DNA of 64,000 nt. It comes from Roseovarius sp. A-2 (GTDB lineage: Bacteria > Pseudomonadota > Alphaproteobacteria > Rhodobacterales > Rhodobacteraceae). The first letter of the stretch is position 1; each line of letters starts with the position of its first letter. The notes beneath the pieces were generated by a model. It saw only the letters and a program-made list of their open reading frames with translations, ran no database searches and had not been told where the DNA came from. Location: NCBI RefSeq assembly GCF_002072155.1, contig NZ_BDIY01000017.1:26949-90948 (forward strand). The letters run 5' to 3'. Position numbers and translations under genes: made by a program. Positions 26,183-34,625 of the stretch are shown one piece after another.

Positions 26183-27577
26183 ATGGCAACACAGAAACTC
26201 TATGCCGGGGCCAAGCTGCGCGAGACGCGGCAGCGGCTCGGCCTCACGCAAAAGGATTTCGCGTCCAAACTGGGCGTGTCCCTTCCCTATCTCAACCAGA
26301 TGGAGAACAACAACCGCCCGGTCTCCACCACCGTGGTTCTGGCCCTCGCGCAGGAATTCGGCTTTGACGTCACAGAACTCAGTACCGGCGATGCCGAACG
26401 GCTGGTCAGCGACATGCGCGAGGCGCTGGCCGATCCGGTCTTTGGCGATCCCCCTCCCCTAGCCGATCTGCGGCTCACCGCCTCGAATGCCCCGGCCCTA
26501 GCGCGCGCCTTTCTCGAACTACACAGCGCCTATCGCCAGACGCATGAACGGCTGGCTTCGCTTGACGAGGCATTGGGCCGCGAGGATGCACGCGGCCAAA
26601 CCAGCGCCTGGGACGAGGTGCGCGACTTTTTCCACTATTGCGACAACTATATCGACGCGGTCGACCGTGCCGCCGAACGCTTTGCGGAAGGTGGCGCGCG
26701 CGCCGAGATCGATACATTGGCCCTGCGCCGCCTGAGAGAAATCGGCGTCACCGTGACCGAGGCGGATACCCCCACCCTGCGCCATTACGACCGGACCACC
26801 GGGCTGCTGACGCTTTCGACCCGCGCCGCCCCCGAGACCCGGCGCTTTCAGCTACTTCTGCAACTCGCACTTCTGACGCAGGATCAACTGCTGGAGGCGA
26901 CGCTCGATTTCGCGCGCTTCCAGTCCGAGGGCGCGCGGTCCATCGCCAAGATCGGCCTCGCCAATTACTTCGCGGGGGCGGCGCTCATGCCCTACGGTCG
27001 GTTTCTGACGGCAGCACAAGAGGTGCGGCACGATCTGGAAATCCTCGCCATGCGGTTTGGCGCGTCGGTCGAACAGATCTGTCACCGGCTCTCGACGCTA
27101 CAGCGCCCCGGGGCCAAGGGCATACCGTTCTTCTTTGTGCGGGTCGATCAGGCGGGTACGATCACCAAGCGCCATTCCGCCACGCGCCTGCAATTCGCGC
27201 GCTTCGGCGGGGCCTGCCCGCTCTGGAACGTGCATCGTGCGTTTGAAACCCCGGGCCGTTTCCTGCGGCAACTGGCCGAAACACCGGACGGGGTGCGCTA
27301 TATCAGCCTCGCCTGCGATGTCAGCAAACCGGGCGGCAGTTTCGGCGCACCAGTGCGCCGCTTTGCCATCGCGCTCGGGTGCGAGGTCAAGCATGCGGGC
27401 GATCTGGTCTATGCCGACGATCTCGATGTGACCAATGCCCGCGCGTTTGAGCCTATCGGGATTTCCTGCCGCATCTGCGAGCGCACTGAATGTCACCAAC
27501 GCTCGGTGCCGCCCTTGGAACGGCGGCTACAGGTCACACCGGACGAGCGCGGGGTGCTGCCCTACCGCGTCGGTTAA
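26183..27577 (+). CDS. ScfR-family (short-chain fatty acyl-CoA) transcriptional regulator
   Basis: A 464-residue regulator. The N-terminal XRE-type helix-turn-helix (LRETRQRLGLTQKDFASKLG) covers residues 10-65. A long helical middle follows, then the IrrE/ImmA-like domain and the C-terminal short-chain fatty acyl-CoA regulator domain with the cysteine motif CRICERTECHQR. Members such as RamB, PccR and MccR control acetate, propionate and acyl-CoA metabolism. The ATG at 26183 starts the conserved MATQKLYAGAKLRE. Its target is not evident from neighbours. It converges on gspF with a four-base overlap. Confidence 0.88.
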   Translation: MATQKLYAGAKLRETRQRLGLTQKDFASKLGVSLPYLNQMENNNRPVSTTVVLALAQEFGFDVTELSTGDAERLVSDMREALADPVFGDPPPLADLRLTASNAPALARAFLELHSAYRQTHERLASLDEALGREDARGQTSAWDEVRDFFHYCDNYIDAVDRAAERFAEGGARAEIDTLALRRLREIGVTVTEADTPTLRHYDRTTGLLTLSTRAAPETRRFQLLLQLALLTQDQLLEATLDFARFQSEGARSIAKIGLANYFAGAALMPYGRFLTAAQEVRHDLEILAMRFGASVEQICHRLSTLQRPGAKGIPFFFVRVDQAGTITKRHSATRLQFARFGGACPLWNVHRAFETPGRFLRQLAETPDGVRYISLACDVSKPGGSFGAPVRRFAIALGCEVKHAGDLVYADDLDVTNARAFEPIGISCRICERTECHQRSVPPLERRLQVTPDERGVLPYRVG

Positions 27578-28785
27578 CCGACGGCGGATTGCAGATCAAA
27601 GATCGGCAGCAGGATCGCCAGCACGATCACCAGCACAAGTCCGCCCACCACCATCATCAGGAGCGGGTCGATCAGCGCCGAGACGCGCTTGCGTTCATTG
27701 GTGAGCCATGTCTCGACCAGCACCGCTGCACGTTCCGTCATCCGGCCCAATCGCGCAGATTTTTCACCGGCATCAACAAGTTGACGGCAGACGGGGGGAA
27801 TAAGGCTCATCCGCACCAGCCCCTGGCTCAGGCTCTCGCCAGAGCGCACGGCCTCGGCCAGATCAAGCGCCTCGTCGCGGAACCGGCGGATCACCAGCAC
27901 GTCGCTCGCCGACGTGACGGCATCCACCACCGCCTGACGGCTGGAGATCACCAGCGCCAGCGTGCGCAGATACTGCGCCGCCGCCGACAGCCGCAAGAGC
28001 CGCCCGATCACCGGCAGGCGCAGCGCCATGCCATGCCAGCGGTCGCGCACCGAGGGGATGCGCAGCGCGGTAATCAGGCCGAAAACACTGCCCGCCACAC
28101 CGATGCCAAGCGCGATCCAATGCGTCTGTATCCAATCGCTCACCCCCATGACGAATTGCGTGAGCGGCGGCAGGGGCCGCCCAGTCACCGCGAACATCGC
28201 GGCAATTTCGGGGGCGACATTGACCATCAGGATGCCGCAGACCAGAAGCGAGACGGCCGCCACGAAAGCAGGGTAAATCAACGCGGTGGCCAGTTGCGCG
28301 CGGTCCGTGCCGACGTTTTCGAGGTATTCCGCCAGCCCCTCGAAGACCGCCGCCACATCGCCCGAGGTCTCGCCCGCGCGCACCGCCGCGATGAAAAACC
28401 GTGGAAAGCCCGCATTCGCCATATCAAGCGAGGTCGACAGCGGCTGCCCGTCCATCAGCGCCGCCTTGGCCTCGGCCGCCGCGGCCTCGATCACCGGCGA
28501 TGTGCCCGAGGAGCGAATTGTCTCCAGCGCCATCTCGGCAGACAGATCCGACGACAAGAGCACCGCCATCTGCCGGGTAAAGACTGCGCGCATATCGGCA
28601 TTGAGCCTCGTACGCCGCGAACGCGTCAGCGTGATCCCCCCGCCCTGCCGCTTGGCGGTGATATCCTCGGCAAAAAGGCCCTCCCCCCGCAGGATATCGG
28701 CGGCCTGCGTTTCGCTCTCGGCCACAAGCGTACCGCGTTTCCTGGCCCCGTCGGCGGTAAAGGCGGTGTAGCTGAACGCCCTCAC
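27574..28785 (-). CDS. gspF: Type II secretion inner-membrane platform protein GspF
   Basis: A 403-residue GspF/PilC-family protein. Two homologous cytoplasmic domains (around residues 70-190 and 270-390) carry the F-domain cores FTRQMAVLLSSDLSAEMALE and VISSRQAVVDAV. Three transmembrane helices are predicted. It anchors the GspE ATPase at the membrane. It overlaps gspE by four bases, giving the order D-E-F. It is the last gene of that operon. Confidence 0.93.
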   Translation of the reverse strand: MRAFSYTAFTADGARKRGTLVAESETQAADILRGEGLFAEDITAKRQGGGITLTRSRRTRLNADMRAVFTRQMAVLLSSDLSAEMALETIRSSGTSPVIEAAAAEAKAALMDGQPLSTSLDMANAGFPRFFIAAVRAGETSGDVAAVFEGLAEYLENVGTDRAQLATALIYPAFVAAVSLLVCGILMVNVAPEIAAMFAVTGRPLPPLTQFVMGVSDWIQTHWIALGIGVAGSVFGLITALRIPSVRDRWHGMALRLPVIGRLLRLSAAAQYLRTLALVISSRQAVVDAVTSASDVLVIRRFRDEALDLAEAVRSGESLSQGLVRMSLIPPVCRQLVDAGEKSARLGRMTERAAVLVETWLTNERKRVSALIDPLLMMVVGGLVLVIVLAILLPIFDLQSAVG

Positions 28786-30236
28786 AGCGCGTCGCCCACC
28801 ACGCGCAGCGCCTCGGCAAGGCTCGTCTTACCCGCCGCCACCTGATAGAGCGACTGGCCAAAGAGCGTCTGATCGGGGGCCACGGCGACGCGCTTCATCT
28901 CGGTCTCGGAGGACCCCGCATCAATCGCGGCGCGCAACTCCTCGGACACGTCGAGGATCTCGAACACGCCCACCCGACCCGCATAGCCAGTGCCGTTGCA
29001 CAGATCACAGCCGCGCGCCTCGTAATGCTGCGCGGGCACATCGAGCCCGGCCATCTGGAAATGCCGTATTGCATCCGCATCGGGCGCCACCGGCGCGCGG
29101 CAGGACGTGCAAAGCTTGCGCAAGAGCCGCTGCGCGATCACCCCGCGCAGGGTCGAGGCGATGAGGAAATCGTCAAGCCCAAGGTCGCGCAGGCGCACCA
29201 CCGCGCCCACCGACCCGTTGGCGTGCAGGGACGAGAACACCAGATGCCCGGTCAGCGACGCCTGTGCCGCCACGCTCGCCGTCTCGTGGTCGCGGATCTC
29301 GCCCACGAGGATAATATCGGGGTCTTGCCGCAAAGCTGCGCGCAAGCCGGCGGCAAAGGTCATTCCGATCTCGGCGTTTATCTGGCTCTGACTGATGCCG
29401 GGCAGGTCATACTCGATCGGGTCCTCGGTGGTCAGGATATTGCGGATCTCGTCATTGGCCAGCTGCAACAGCGAATAGAGCGTCGTCGTCTTGCCCGAGC
29501 CGGTCGGCCCGGTGGCAAGGATGATGCCGTTGGGCCGTTCCGCCATGCGTTGCAGCACCGCCTCCTGATCGGCACGCAGGCCAAGCTGTTCGAGCGGCAT
29601 CAGACCCGCCGAGCGGTCGAGCACCCGCATCACCACCCGCTCACCGTAATTGCCCGGCAGGGTCGAGACGCGCACGTCGATGGCCCGACCACCGAGGCGC
29701 AGCGCTATATGGCCGTCCTGCGGCAAGCGGGTTTCGGAAATATCGAGCCCCGCCATGACCTTGAGCCGCGACACGACCCGGCGCACCGGCAGATCCTTGC
29801 GGTCGAGCACCGATTGCAGCATGCCATCAACGCGCATCCGGGCGCGCAGCCCGTTCTCATGCGGCTCCACATGCAGATCCGAGGCCGCGGCCCGTACCGC
29901 CCGGCGCAAAAGCTGGTTCACCAGTTGAATGACCGGGGCCTCTTCGCCATCCTCCAGCAGGTCGCGCGGACCGCGCCCGCCGCCCGATCCTTCTTCAAGG
30001 TCGAAGGTAAAGCCGTCGTCGTCGCTCTCGGTGCCGCTGCCATCCTGATAGAGTGCGGCCAGTTGCGCCTCGAACGCCTCGCTCTCGACCCGCTCCAGCG
30101 CAAGCGGACCGCCCGCGCGCCGCCGCGCCTCGCGCAGGCCGAGCGCGGTGGCATTCGGCCCTGCCAGCAACCTCCCGCCCTCGACCAGCACCTGCGCATC
30201 GCGGGCCATCGTGAAAGGCAATAGCGGCATGGCCAT
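28782..30236 (-). CDS. gspE: Type II secretion ATPase GspE
   Basis: A 484-residue secretion ATPase. Walker A is ATGPTGSGKTTTLYS near residue 240. The Asp-box and His-box regions follow (ILTTEDPIEYDLPGISQ, LVGEIRDHETA). A tetracysteine zinc motif (CTSCRAPV ... CDLCNGTGYAGR) lies near residues 380-420. It powers pseudopilus assembly. It starts one base after the gspD stop codon and overlaps gspF, so the three genes form one unit. Confidence 0.94.
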   Translation of the reverse strand: MAMPLLPFTMARDAQVLVEGGRLLAGPNATALGLREARRRAGGPLALERVESEAFEAQLAALYQDGSGTESDDDGFTFDLEEGSGGGRGPRDLLEDGEEAPVIQLVNQLLRRAVRAAASDLHVEPHENGLRARMRVDGMLQSVLDRKDLPVRRVVSRLKVMAGLDISETRLPQDGHIALRLGGRAIDVRVSTLPGNYGERVVMRVLDRSAGLMPLEQLGLRADQEAVLQRMAERPNGIILATGPTGSGKTTTLYSLLQLANDEIRNILTTEDPIEYDLPGISQSQINAEIGMTFAAGLRAALRQDPDIILVGEIRDHETASVAAQASLTGHLVFSSLHANGSVGAVVRLRDLGLDDFLIASTLRGVIAQRLLRKLCTSCRAPVAPDADAIRHFQMAGLDVPAQHYEARGCDLCNGTGYAGRVGVFEILDVSEELRAAIDAGSSETEMKRVAVAPDQTLFGQSLYQVAAGKTSLAEALRVVGDAL

Positions 30237-30237
30237 G

Positions 30238-32193
30238 TCAGCGATCCGAGAAACTCAACCGCGACGGCAGGGGCGGAAACCGCCGCTCGCGCGCCGCCTT
30301 GTCGATGAAATCCGCATCGAACGGCTGATCGAGATTGGCCCCGTCAAAGGGAAAGCTCGAATCCGGCACGCGCGGATAGGTGCCATCATCGGCGGGCGCG
30401 ATATGTTCGCTCGCACGCTTGGCCTCCCGCGCAAGCCTGCGGCTCAGCGCGCGTGCCTCGTCATCGGTCGACAGGATGCGCGGGCGTAGCATGACCAGCA
30501 GAATCCGCTGCGTCTGCGACACCGAACGTCCCTTGAAGAGACGCCCCAGAAGCGGCAGTTCGCTCAGCCCCGGCACCCGCTGATTGACCGACCCAGAGCC
30601 GTTTTCGAGCAATCCACCCAGCATGATCACATTGCCATCACGCACCAGCACATTGGTCGACAATTCGCGCTTTGCGGTGATCTCGCTTCCGGCGGCAGAG
30701 GCAGAATTGGTCAGGTTCGACACTTCCTGCCGCAGTTCCAGCCGCACAGTCCTGTCGCGGGTGATCTGCGGCGTGACGGTCAGCGTCAGCCCCACATCCT
30801 GCCGCTGGATAGTCTGGAACGGCTGTTCGGGAATGGCGCTGTCGCCCACGGTCGAAAAGCTGCCGGTGACGAAGGGCACGTTCTGCGCGACAATGATCTC
30901 GGCCTCTCGGTTGTTCAGCGTCAGGATAGACGGTGTCGACAGCAGCTTGGTCGAGGTCTCGGAGGCAAGGGCCGCCAGAAAGCCGCCGATGCCGCTGCGG
31001 TCGAAGGCCGCGATGCTGCCGCCGGTGCCACCGCCCGTCGGCTCGCCCCCGCTGAGCACGGTGGTCACAAGGCTGGTCAGCGTCGGCCGCCCCTGAAGGG
31101 CAAACTCAACCCCCCCCACGGTGGCATCCTCGATAACACCGCCGAATTGCACCGACAGATCGGAAAAACTTTCGACCGAGAGCTCGAAAATCACCGCCTC
31201 AATCAGAACCTGATCGGGTCGAACATCGAGTCCCTGAACCGCCGCGACGATCGAGCGGATCCGGTCTGCGGGGGCGGTGATGATCAGGGCATTTTGCTGT
31301 TTCTCGGCCACAACGGTTATGCCGTTGCTGGTGCTGGCGGCCACCGCACCGTCAGCGCCGCCACCCGACGCCGCCTGCCCGCCAAAGCTCTGGCGAATCA
31401 CGTCGGCGAGATCCTCGGCATCGGAATAGTTGAGGCGCACCACCTCGGTCGAGACGCTGCGCTGCGGCTTGTCCAACTCGGCCACGACATTGCGCACGCG
31501 ATCACGGAATTCCGGTGTCCCCGATACGATAAGCGCATTGGAGCGCGGATCGGCTGACAGGCTCGAGCCTTGCGGCGTGATCGACAAGGCATTGATAACA
31601 CCCAGCATTTCCGACGCCTTGCCACTGCGCAGCGGAATCGTCTCGATCGAATTGCGGCTCGGCGTATCGAGCCGGTCGACAAGCTGCACGATGCGCTGGA
31701 AATTCTCGCGCCGGTCGGACAGGATCATCAGGCCCGATTCTGGCACCACCGACATCACAGCCTCGCCGGGCAGAAGCGGACGGATAACCTCTGCAATCTC
31801 GTCCACCGGGCTATTGCGCACCACGATCACCCGGGTCTCGAAGGCACCACCGAGCTGCGCGCGATCCTCTCCGGGTGCCAGCTCGCGCGCCACGTCGATG
31901 GGCACGATCCGGTCGGTCGTGTCGCCCTCGATAATGGTCAGACGGTTGAGTTCGAGTACGTTCAGGAAAATCTCGTAGATCGCCGAGGGCGAGACCTCGT
32001 TCGGCGCGACCACTGTGACACTGCCTTGCACCCGGTCGTCGAGAATGAAATTACGACCGGTCGATTGCGCGACGATCTGCACGAAATCCCGCAGGCTTGC
32101 ATCCCTCAGATCAAGCGAGACCTGCGCCTGCGCTGGCAGTGTACCGGCCATCCACAGCCCGAGTAGAAGCACAAATGCTCGACAGAATTTCAT
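30238..32193 (-). CDS. gspD: Type II secretion outer-membrane secretin GspD
   Basis: A 651-residue secretin. A signal peptide (MKFCRAFVLLLGLWMAGTLPAQAQ) precedes the N0 domain (VSLDLRDASLRDFVQIVAQ) and N1-N3 domains. The C-terminal secretin domain has VPFVTGSFSTVGDS and VPGLSELPLLGRLFKGRS. It forms the outer-membrane channel. The start was moved from 32277 to the ATG that begins the signal peptide. No gspC, gspG-K, L or M genes are in the window, so other parts of the machine would have to be elsewhere. Confidence 0.94.
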   Translation of the reverse strand: MKFCRAFVLLLGLWMAGTLPAQAQVSLDLRDASLRDFVQIVAQSTGRNFILDDRVQGSVTVVAPNEVSPSAIYEIFLNVLELNRLTIIEGDTTDRIVPIDVARELAPGEDRAQLGGAFETRVIVVRNSPVDEIAEVIRPLLPGEAVMSVVPESGLMILSDRRENFQRIVQLVDRLDTPSRNSIETIPLRSGKASEMLGVINALSITPQGSSLSADPRSNALIVSGTPEFRDRVRNVVAELDKPQRSVSTEVVRLNYSDAEDLADVIRQSFGGQAASGGGADGAVAASTSNGITVVAEKQQNALIITAPADRIRSIVAAVQGLDVRPDQVLIEAVIFELSVESFSDLSVQFGGVIEDATVGGVEFALQGRPTLTSLVTTVLSGGEPTGGGTGGSIAAFDRSGIGGFLAALASETSTKLLSTPSILTLNNREAEIIVAQNVPFVTGSFSTVGDSAIPEQPFQTIQRQDVGLTLTVTPQITRDRTVRLELRQEVSNLTNSASAAGSEITAKRELSTNVLVRDGNVIMLGGLLENGSGSVNQRVPGLSELPLLGRLFKGRSVSQTQRILLVMLRPRILSTDDEARALSRRLAREAKRASEHIAPADDGTYPRVPDSSFPFDGANLDQPFDADFIDKAARERRFPPLPSRLSFSDR

Positions 32194-32432
32194 GTTACGA
32201 TTCAATACTATCGTTGAGTGACATGGATTGCCCGTGGTGACGACGATACCGCCGTGCCAAATTTCTGCTCGCGACAATGTTAACCGATTTGAAGCCGCCG
32301 TGCTACGGTAAACCGCACGCGACGCAGGAATGCCTCATAGATGTAATTTTTGTCGAGCCCGCAGTTTTTTCATGGCCCGCCGTCACAGCGGCGTGATAGA
32401 AACGTGAAAAAAACGCGGGACAGGTTTCGAGA

Positions 32433-32951
32433 ATGCACTTCACAGGCAAGCTATTGATCGCAGCGGTATTTTCGATCCCTCTCGCGGCCTGCGAGCCCGG
32501 TGTGGTCAGTGAGGGTGCGGAATTCCAGCGCAAATACAGTAACGCGCGCAAGGCGCTGGAAGCGGGAAATTACGACAGCGCGATCCGAAGCTATGGCGCA
32601 CTCCTGCCCAATGCCGGCCCGCTCGAACCGCGTCTGCGGTTGGAATACGCGCATGCGCTCTTGCGCGACGGGCGGTATGACGAAGCGGCGCAGGTCGCGG
32701 CCACGCTTGCCTCGGACCTCACCGGCTCAGACCGCGCCGCAGCCCTCGCGGTGCGCGGCACGGCGCTGCATGAAAGCGCCCTCGCGGAGATGCGCATGGG
32801 AACGGCAGGCCGCGGCACCGTGGAAAAACTGCGCGCCGCCGATACCGCCCTGCAAAACATGCTCGCCCTCGACGCCGCGATGGATCCGCTCGGCGCAATG
32901 GCTAGCCGCCGCAGCGACATTCGTCGCGAAATCGCACAATTGGGAGGTTAA
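32433..32951 (+). CDS. TPR-like outer-membrane lipoprotein
   Basis: A 172-residue lipoprotein. The signal peptide ends in the lipobox LAAC (Cys 20). The mature part is helical with tetratricopeptide-like pairs (KALEAGNYDSAIRSYGALL and RLEYAHALLRDGRYDEAAQV). It is divergent from gspD across a 239-base promoter region. TPR lipoproteins often serve as pilotins or assembly factors, so a role with the secretin is plausible but unproven. Confidence 0.8.
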   Translation: MHFTGKLLIAAVFSIPLAACEPGVVSEGAEFQRKYSNARKALEAGNYDSAIRSYGALLPNAGPLEPRLRLEYAHALLRDGRYDEAAQVAATLASDLTGSDRAAALAVRGTALHESALAEMRMGTAGRGTVEKLRAADTALQNMLALDAAMDPLGAMASRRSDIRREIAQLGG

Positions 32952-32961
32952 AAGCGCGCCA

Positions 32962-33070
32962 TCAGCGCGCCTCATCATGGTTGAGCCGCAGGACCGAGAC
33001 GTTGAGCGCACCAGCCACGCTGACCCATGTCAGATAGAGCAGGCAATAGCTGCTCCTCCAGAACCTTCTG
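32962..33070 (-). pseudogene. tspO: 3' remnant of a TspO/CrtK-like gene
   Basis: Read on the minus strand, this piece encodes RFWRSSYCLLYLTWVSVAG followed by ALNVSVLRLN and a stop. That matches the last transmembrane helix and C-terminal LN motif of tryptophan-rich sensory proteins (TspO), usually seen as PYLxWVxxAxxLNxxxxxLN. There is no start, and the upstream part is not in frame with any TspO sequence. In photosynthetic Rhodobacterales tspO follows crtI-crtB in the photosynthesis gene cluster. The match is short, so confidence is moderate. Confidence 0.5.
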
Positions 33071-33275
33071 CGCCTTTTGGCGGTTTGGTTCCGCCTCGGC
33101 CTGCCAATCCGCCGGATTTGCATGGCCCAGATGCGGCACCGGGCTCAATGCACAGAACGTGTCATCGCCCTCGGGCGCCACGGTCTGATCGGTATCGCCG
33201 CGAGGCTGGCCCGAGGGCGTCTGGTCTGACAGGCGGGGCTGGCCACTCAACCCGCCCGTCTGATTCTGCCCATGA

Positions 33276-33676
33276 CCGAGCGCACGCCACCGCATCTTGC
33301 CGCAAGGCTGGCTCGACCGCGCAAGGCGGCTGATCGAGGGGGCGGGATCGCGGCGCGACGACCCGGGGCTGGCGTTCTATGCTAGGCTGATCTCGGATCT
33401 CTGCCATGTTGACGGCACCCTGCGGATGATGTCGAAATTGGATATTGACGGCCTGCTCCAGCGGCTGGAGAGCGTGACCGCCCCTGCCACCTGATTACCG
33501 GAGAAAATGATCTTGCCGTGCCGCCCGAGGTCTCCGACCGCACCGCACGGCGCCTGCCCAACTGTATGGTCACGCATCTAACCGGCCTGGGGCACCGTGC
33601 GCATGAGAAGGACCCGGAGAGGGTCTGCGATCCGGTGGAGCGGATATTGAGCGGTAACGCGCCCCGAAAGACTTGA
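33276..33676 (+). pseudogene. bchO: Frameshifted 3' remnant of bchO
   Basis: The first frame gives RARRLIEGAGSRRDDPGLAF, then HVDGTLRMMSKLDIDGLLQR up to a stop at 33494. One base shifted, the text continues as HLITGENDLAVPPEVSDRTA, then THLTGLGHRAHEKDPERV to a stop at 33676. Together these match the C-terminal 120 residues of BchO, the alpha/beta-hydrolase-fold magnesium chelatase accessory protein, including the catalytic-region GLGHxAHE motif. A single missing C near 33487 explains the frameshift. The N-terminal half is absent. It cannot make a functional protein. Confidence 0.68.
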
Positions 33677-33768
33677 TTGGAGCGCGGAATTGGCCTGTTT
33701 CGAACATCCGATTGAAGCACCCTGCGCGAAACGCGGCCAAAGGCCGCCGCGCATCGCCGTGCCGCACC

Positions 33769-33799
33769 AAAAAAGGCCGCGCCCCTCCCGGAACGCGGC
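33769..33799 (-). terminator. Rho-independent terminator of the cox operon
   Basis: On the minus strand a GCCGCG / CGCGGC stem with a 12-base loop is followed by C and six T residues. It lies 24 bases after the stop of coxM, the last gene of the cox operon. Confidence 0.7.
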
Positions 33800-33822
33800 G
33801 CATTCTCCTCGCGTAAACCGCC

Positions 33823-34614
33823 TCAGCCCGCCGCCGTCACCGCCCGGCGAGTCACAACGCCCACCAGATGCGCGCGGTAGTCAGCCGAGCCATGCATGTC
33901 GCTGATCATGCCATCACCCGGCAGGCTCAGCCCCTCTATAGCACCAGCGGAGAAATCAGACGACAGCGCCGCCTCCGCCTCGGACCAGCGAAAGACTCCG
34001 TCCTCCGACGCGCCGGTCACGGCCACCCGCACTCCGTCCGCATATTTTGCGACGAACACACCGACCAGCGCGAACCGCGACGCAGGCTGCTCGAACTTTT
34101 GGTAATTCGCCTTTTCCGGCACCGGAAAGCGCACTTCGGTAATGATCTCTCCGTCCTCCAGCGATGTTGTGAACATGCCTTCAAAGAAGTCATCGGCGGC
34201 GATCTTGCGGTTCGTGGTCACGACCGTGGCCCCCGACGCCAGCAGCGCCGCCGGGTAACAGGCCGACGGGTCGTTATTGGCAAGGCTGCCGCCGATGGTG
34301 CCGCGATTGCGCACAGCCGGGTCACCGATATTGGCAGCGAGACTTGCCAGCGCGGGATAGGCCCCCGCCCCTGCCGCCACATCGGCATGGCACGTGCCCC
34401 CACCGATGCAGAGCGCGCCGTCATCGGCGGTGCAGATGCCCTTGATCTCGTCAACGCCAGACAAGCAAACCAGACGCTCCGGCGCGGCAAGCCTCGCCTT
34501 CAACGCCGGAATCAGCGTCTGACCACCACCAAGGGGCTGGCTGTCGGTCGCATCGCTCAGCAGTTTCACCGCATCGGTCAACCGCGTGGGCCTTTCGATA
34601 TCGAATGCATACAT
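33823..34614 (-). CDS. coxM: CoxM-like FAD-binding subunit of molybdenum hydroxylase
   Basis: A 263-residue FAD-binding medium subunit. The flavin motifs LGGGQTLIPALKAR near residue 28 and TIGGSLANNDPSACYPA near residue 107 are present. It passes electrons from the iron-sulfur subunit to an acceptor. It is the last gene of the S-L-M series, 11 bases after coxL. In this branch (form II) the natural substrate is uncertain, so 'CO dehydrogenase' is a family name rather than a proven function. Confidence 0.88.
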   Translation of the reverse strand: MYAFDIERPTRLTDAVKLLSDATDSQPLGGGQTLIPALKARLAAPERLVCLSGVDEIKGICTADDGALCIGGGTCHADVAAGAGAYPALASLAANIGDPAVRNRGTIGGSLANNDPSACYPAALLASGATVVTTNRKIAADDFFEGMFTTSLEDGEIITEVRFPVPEKANYQKFEQPASRFALVGVFVAKYADGVRVAVTGASEDGVFRWSEAEAALSSDFSAGAIEGLSLPGDGMISDMHGSADYRAHLVGVVTRRAVTAAG

Positions 34615-34625
34615 GATCGCTCTCC

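Larger units (their letters stand above)
32952..33822. other. Gene-free stretch with photosynthesis gene relics
   Basis: About 870 bases without an intact gene. From the left it holds a 3' fragment of a tspO-like gene on the minus strand, about 200 bases with nothing recognisable, a frameshifted 3' fragment of bchO on the plus strand, a short perfect hairpin (GCGGCC aaa GGCCGC, 33733-33747) and the cox operon terminator. The arrangement fits decay after a large internal deletion. Confidence 0.6.

Noticed and set aside
32975..33295. A 106-codon minus-strand frame in the relic region
   Set aside because: It has no homology, an odd composition and overlaps the tspO-like tail in another frame.
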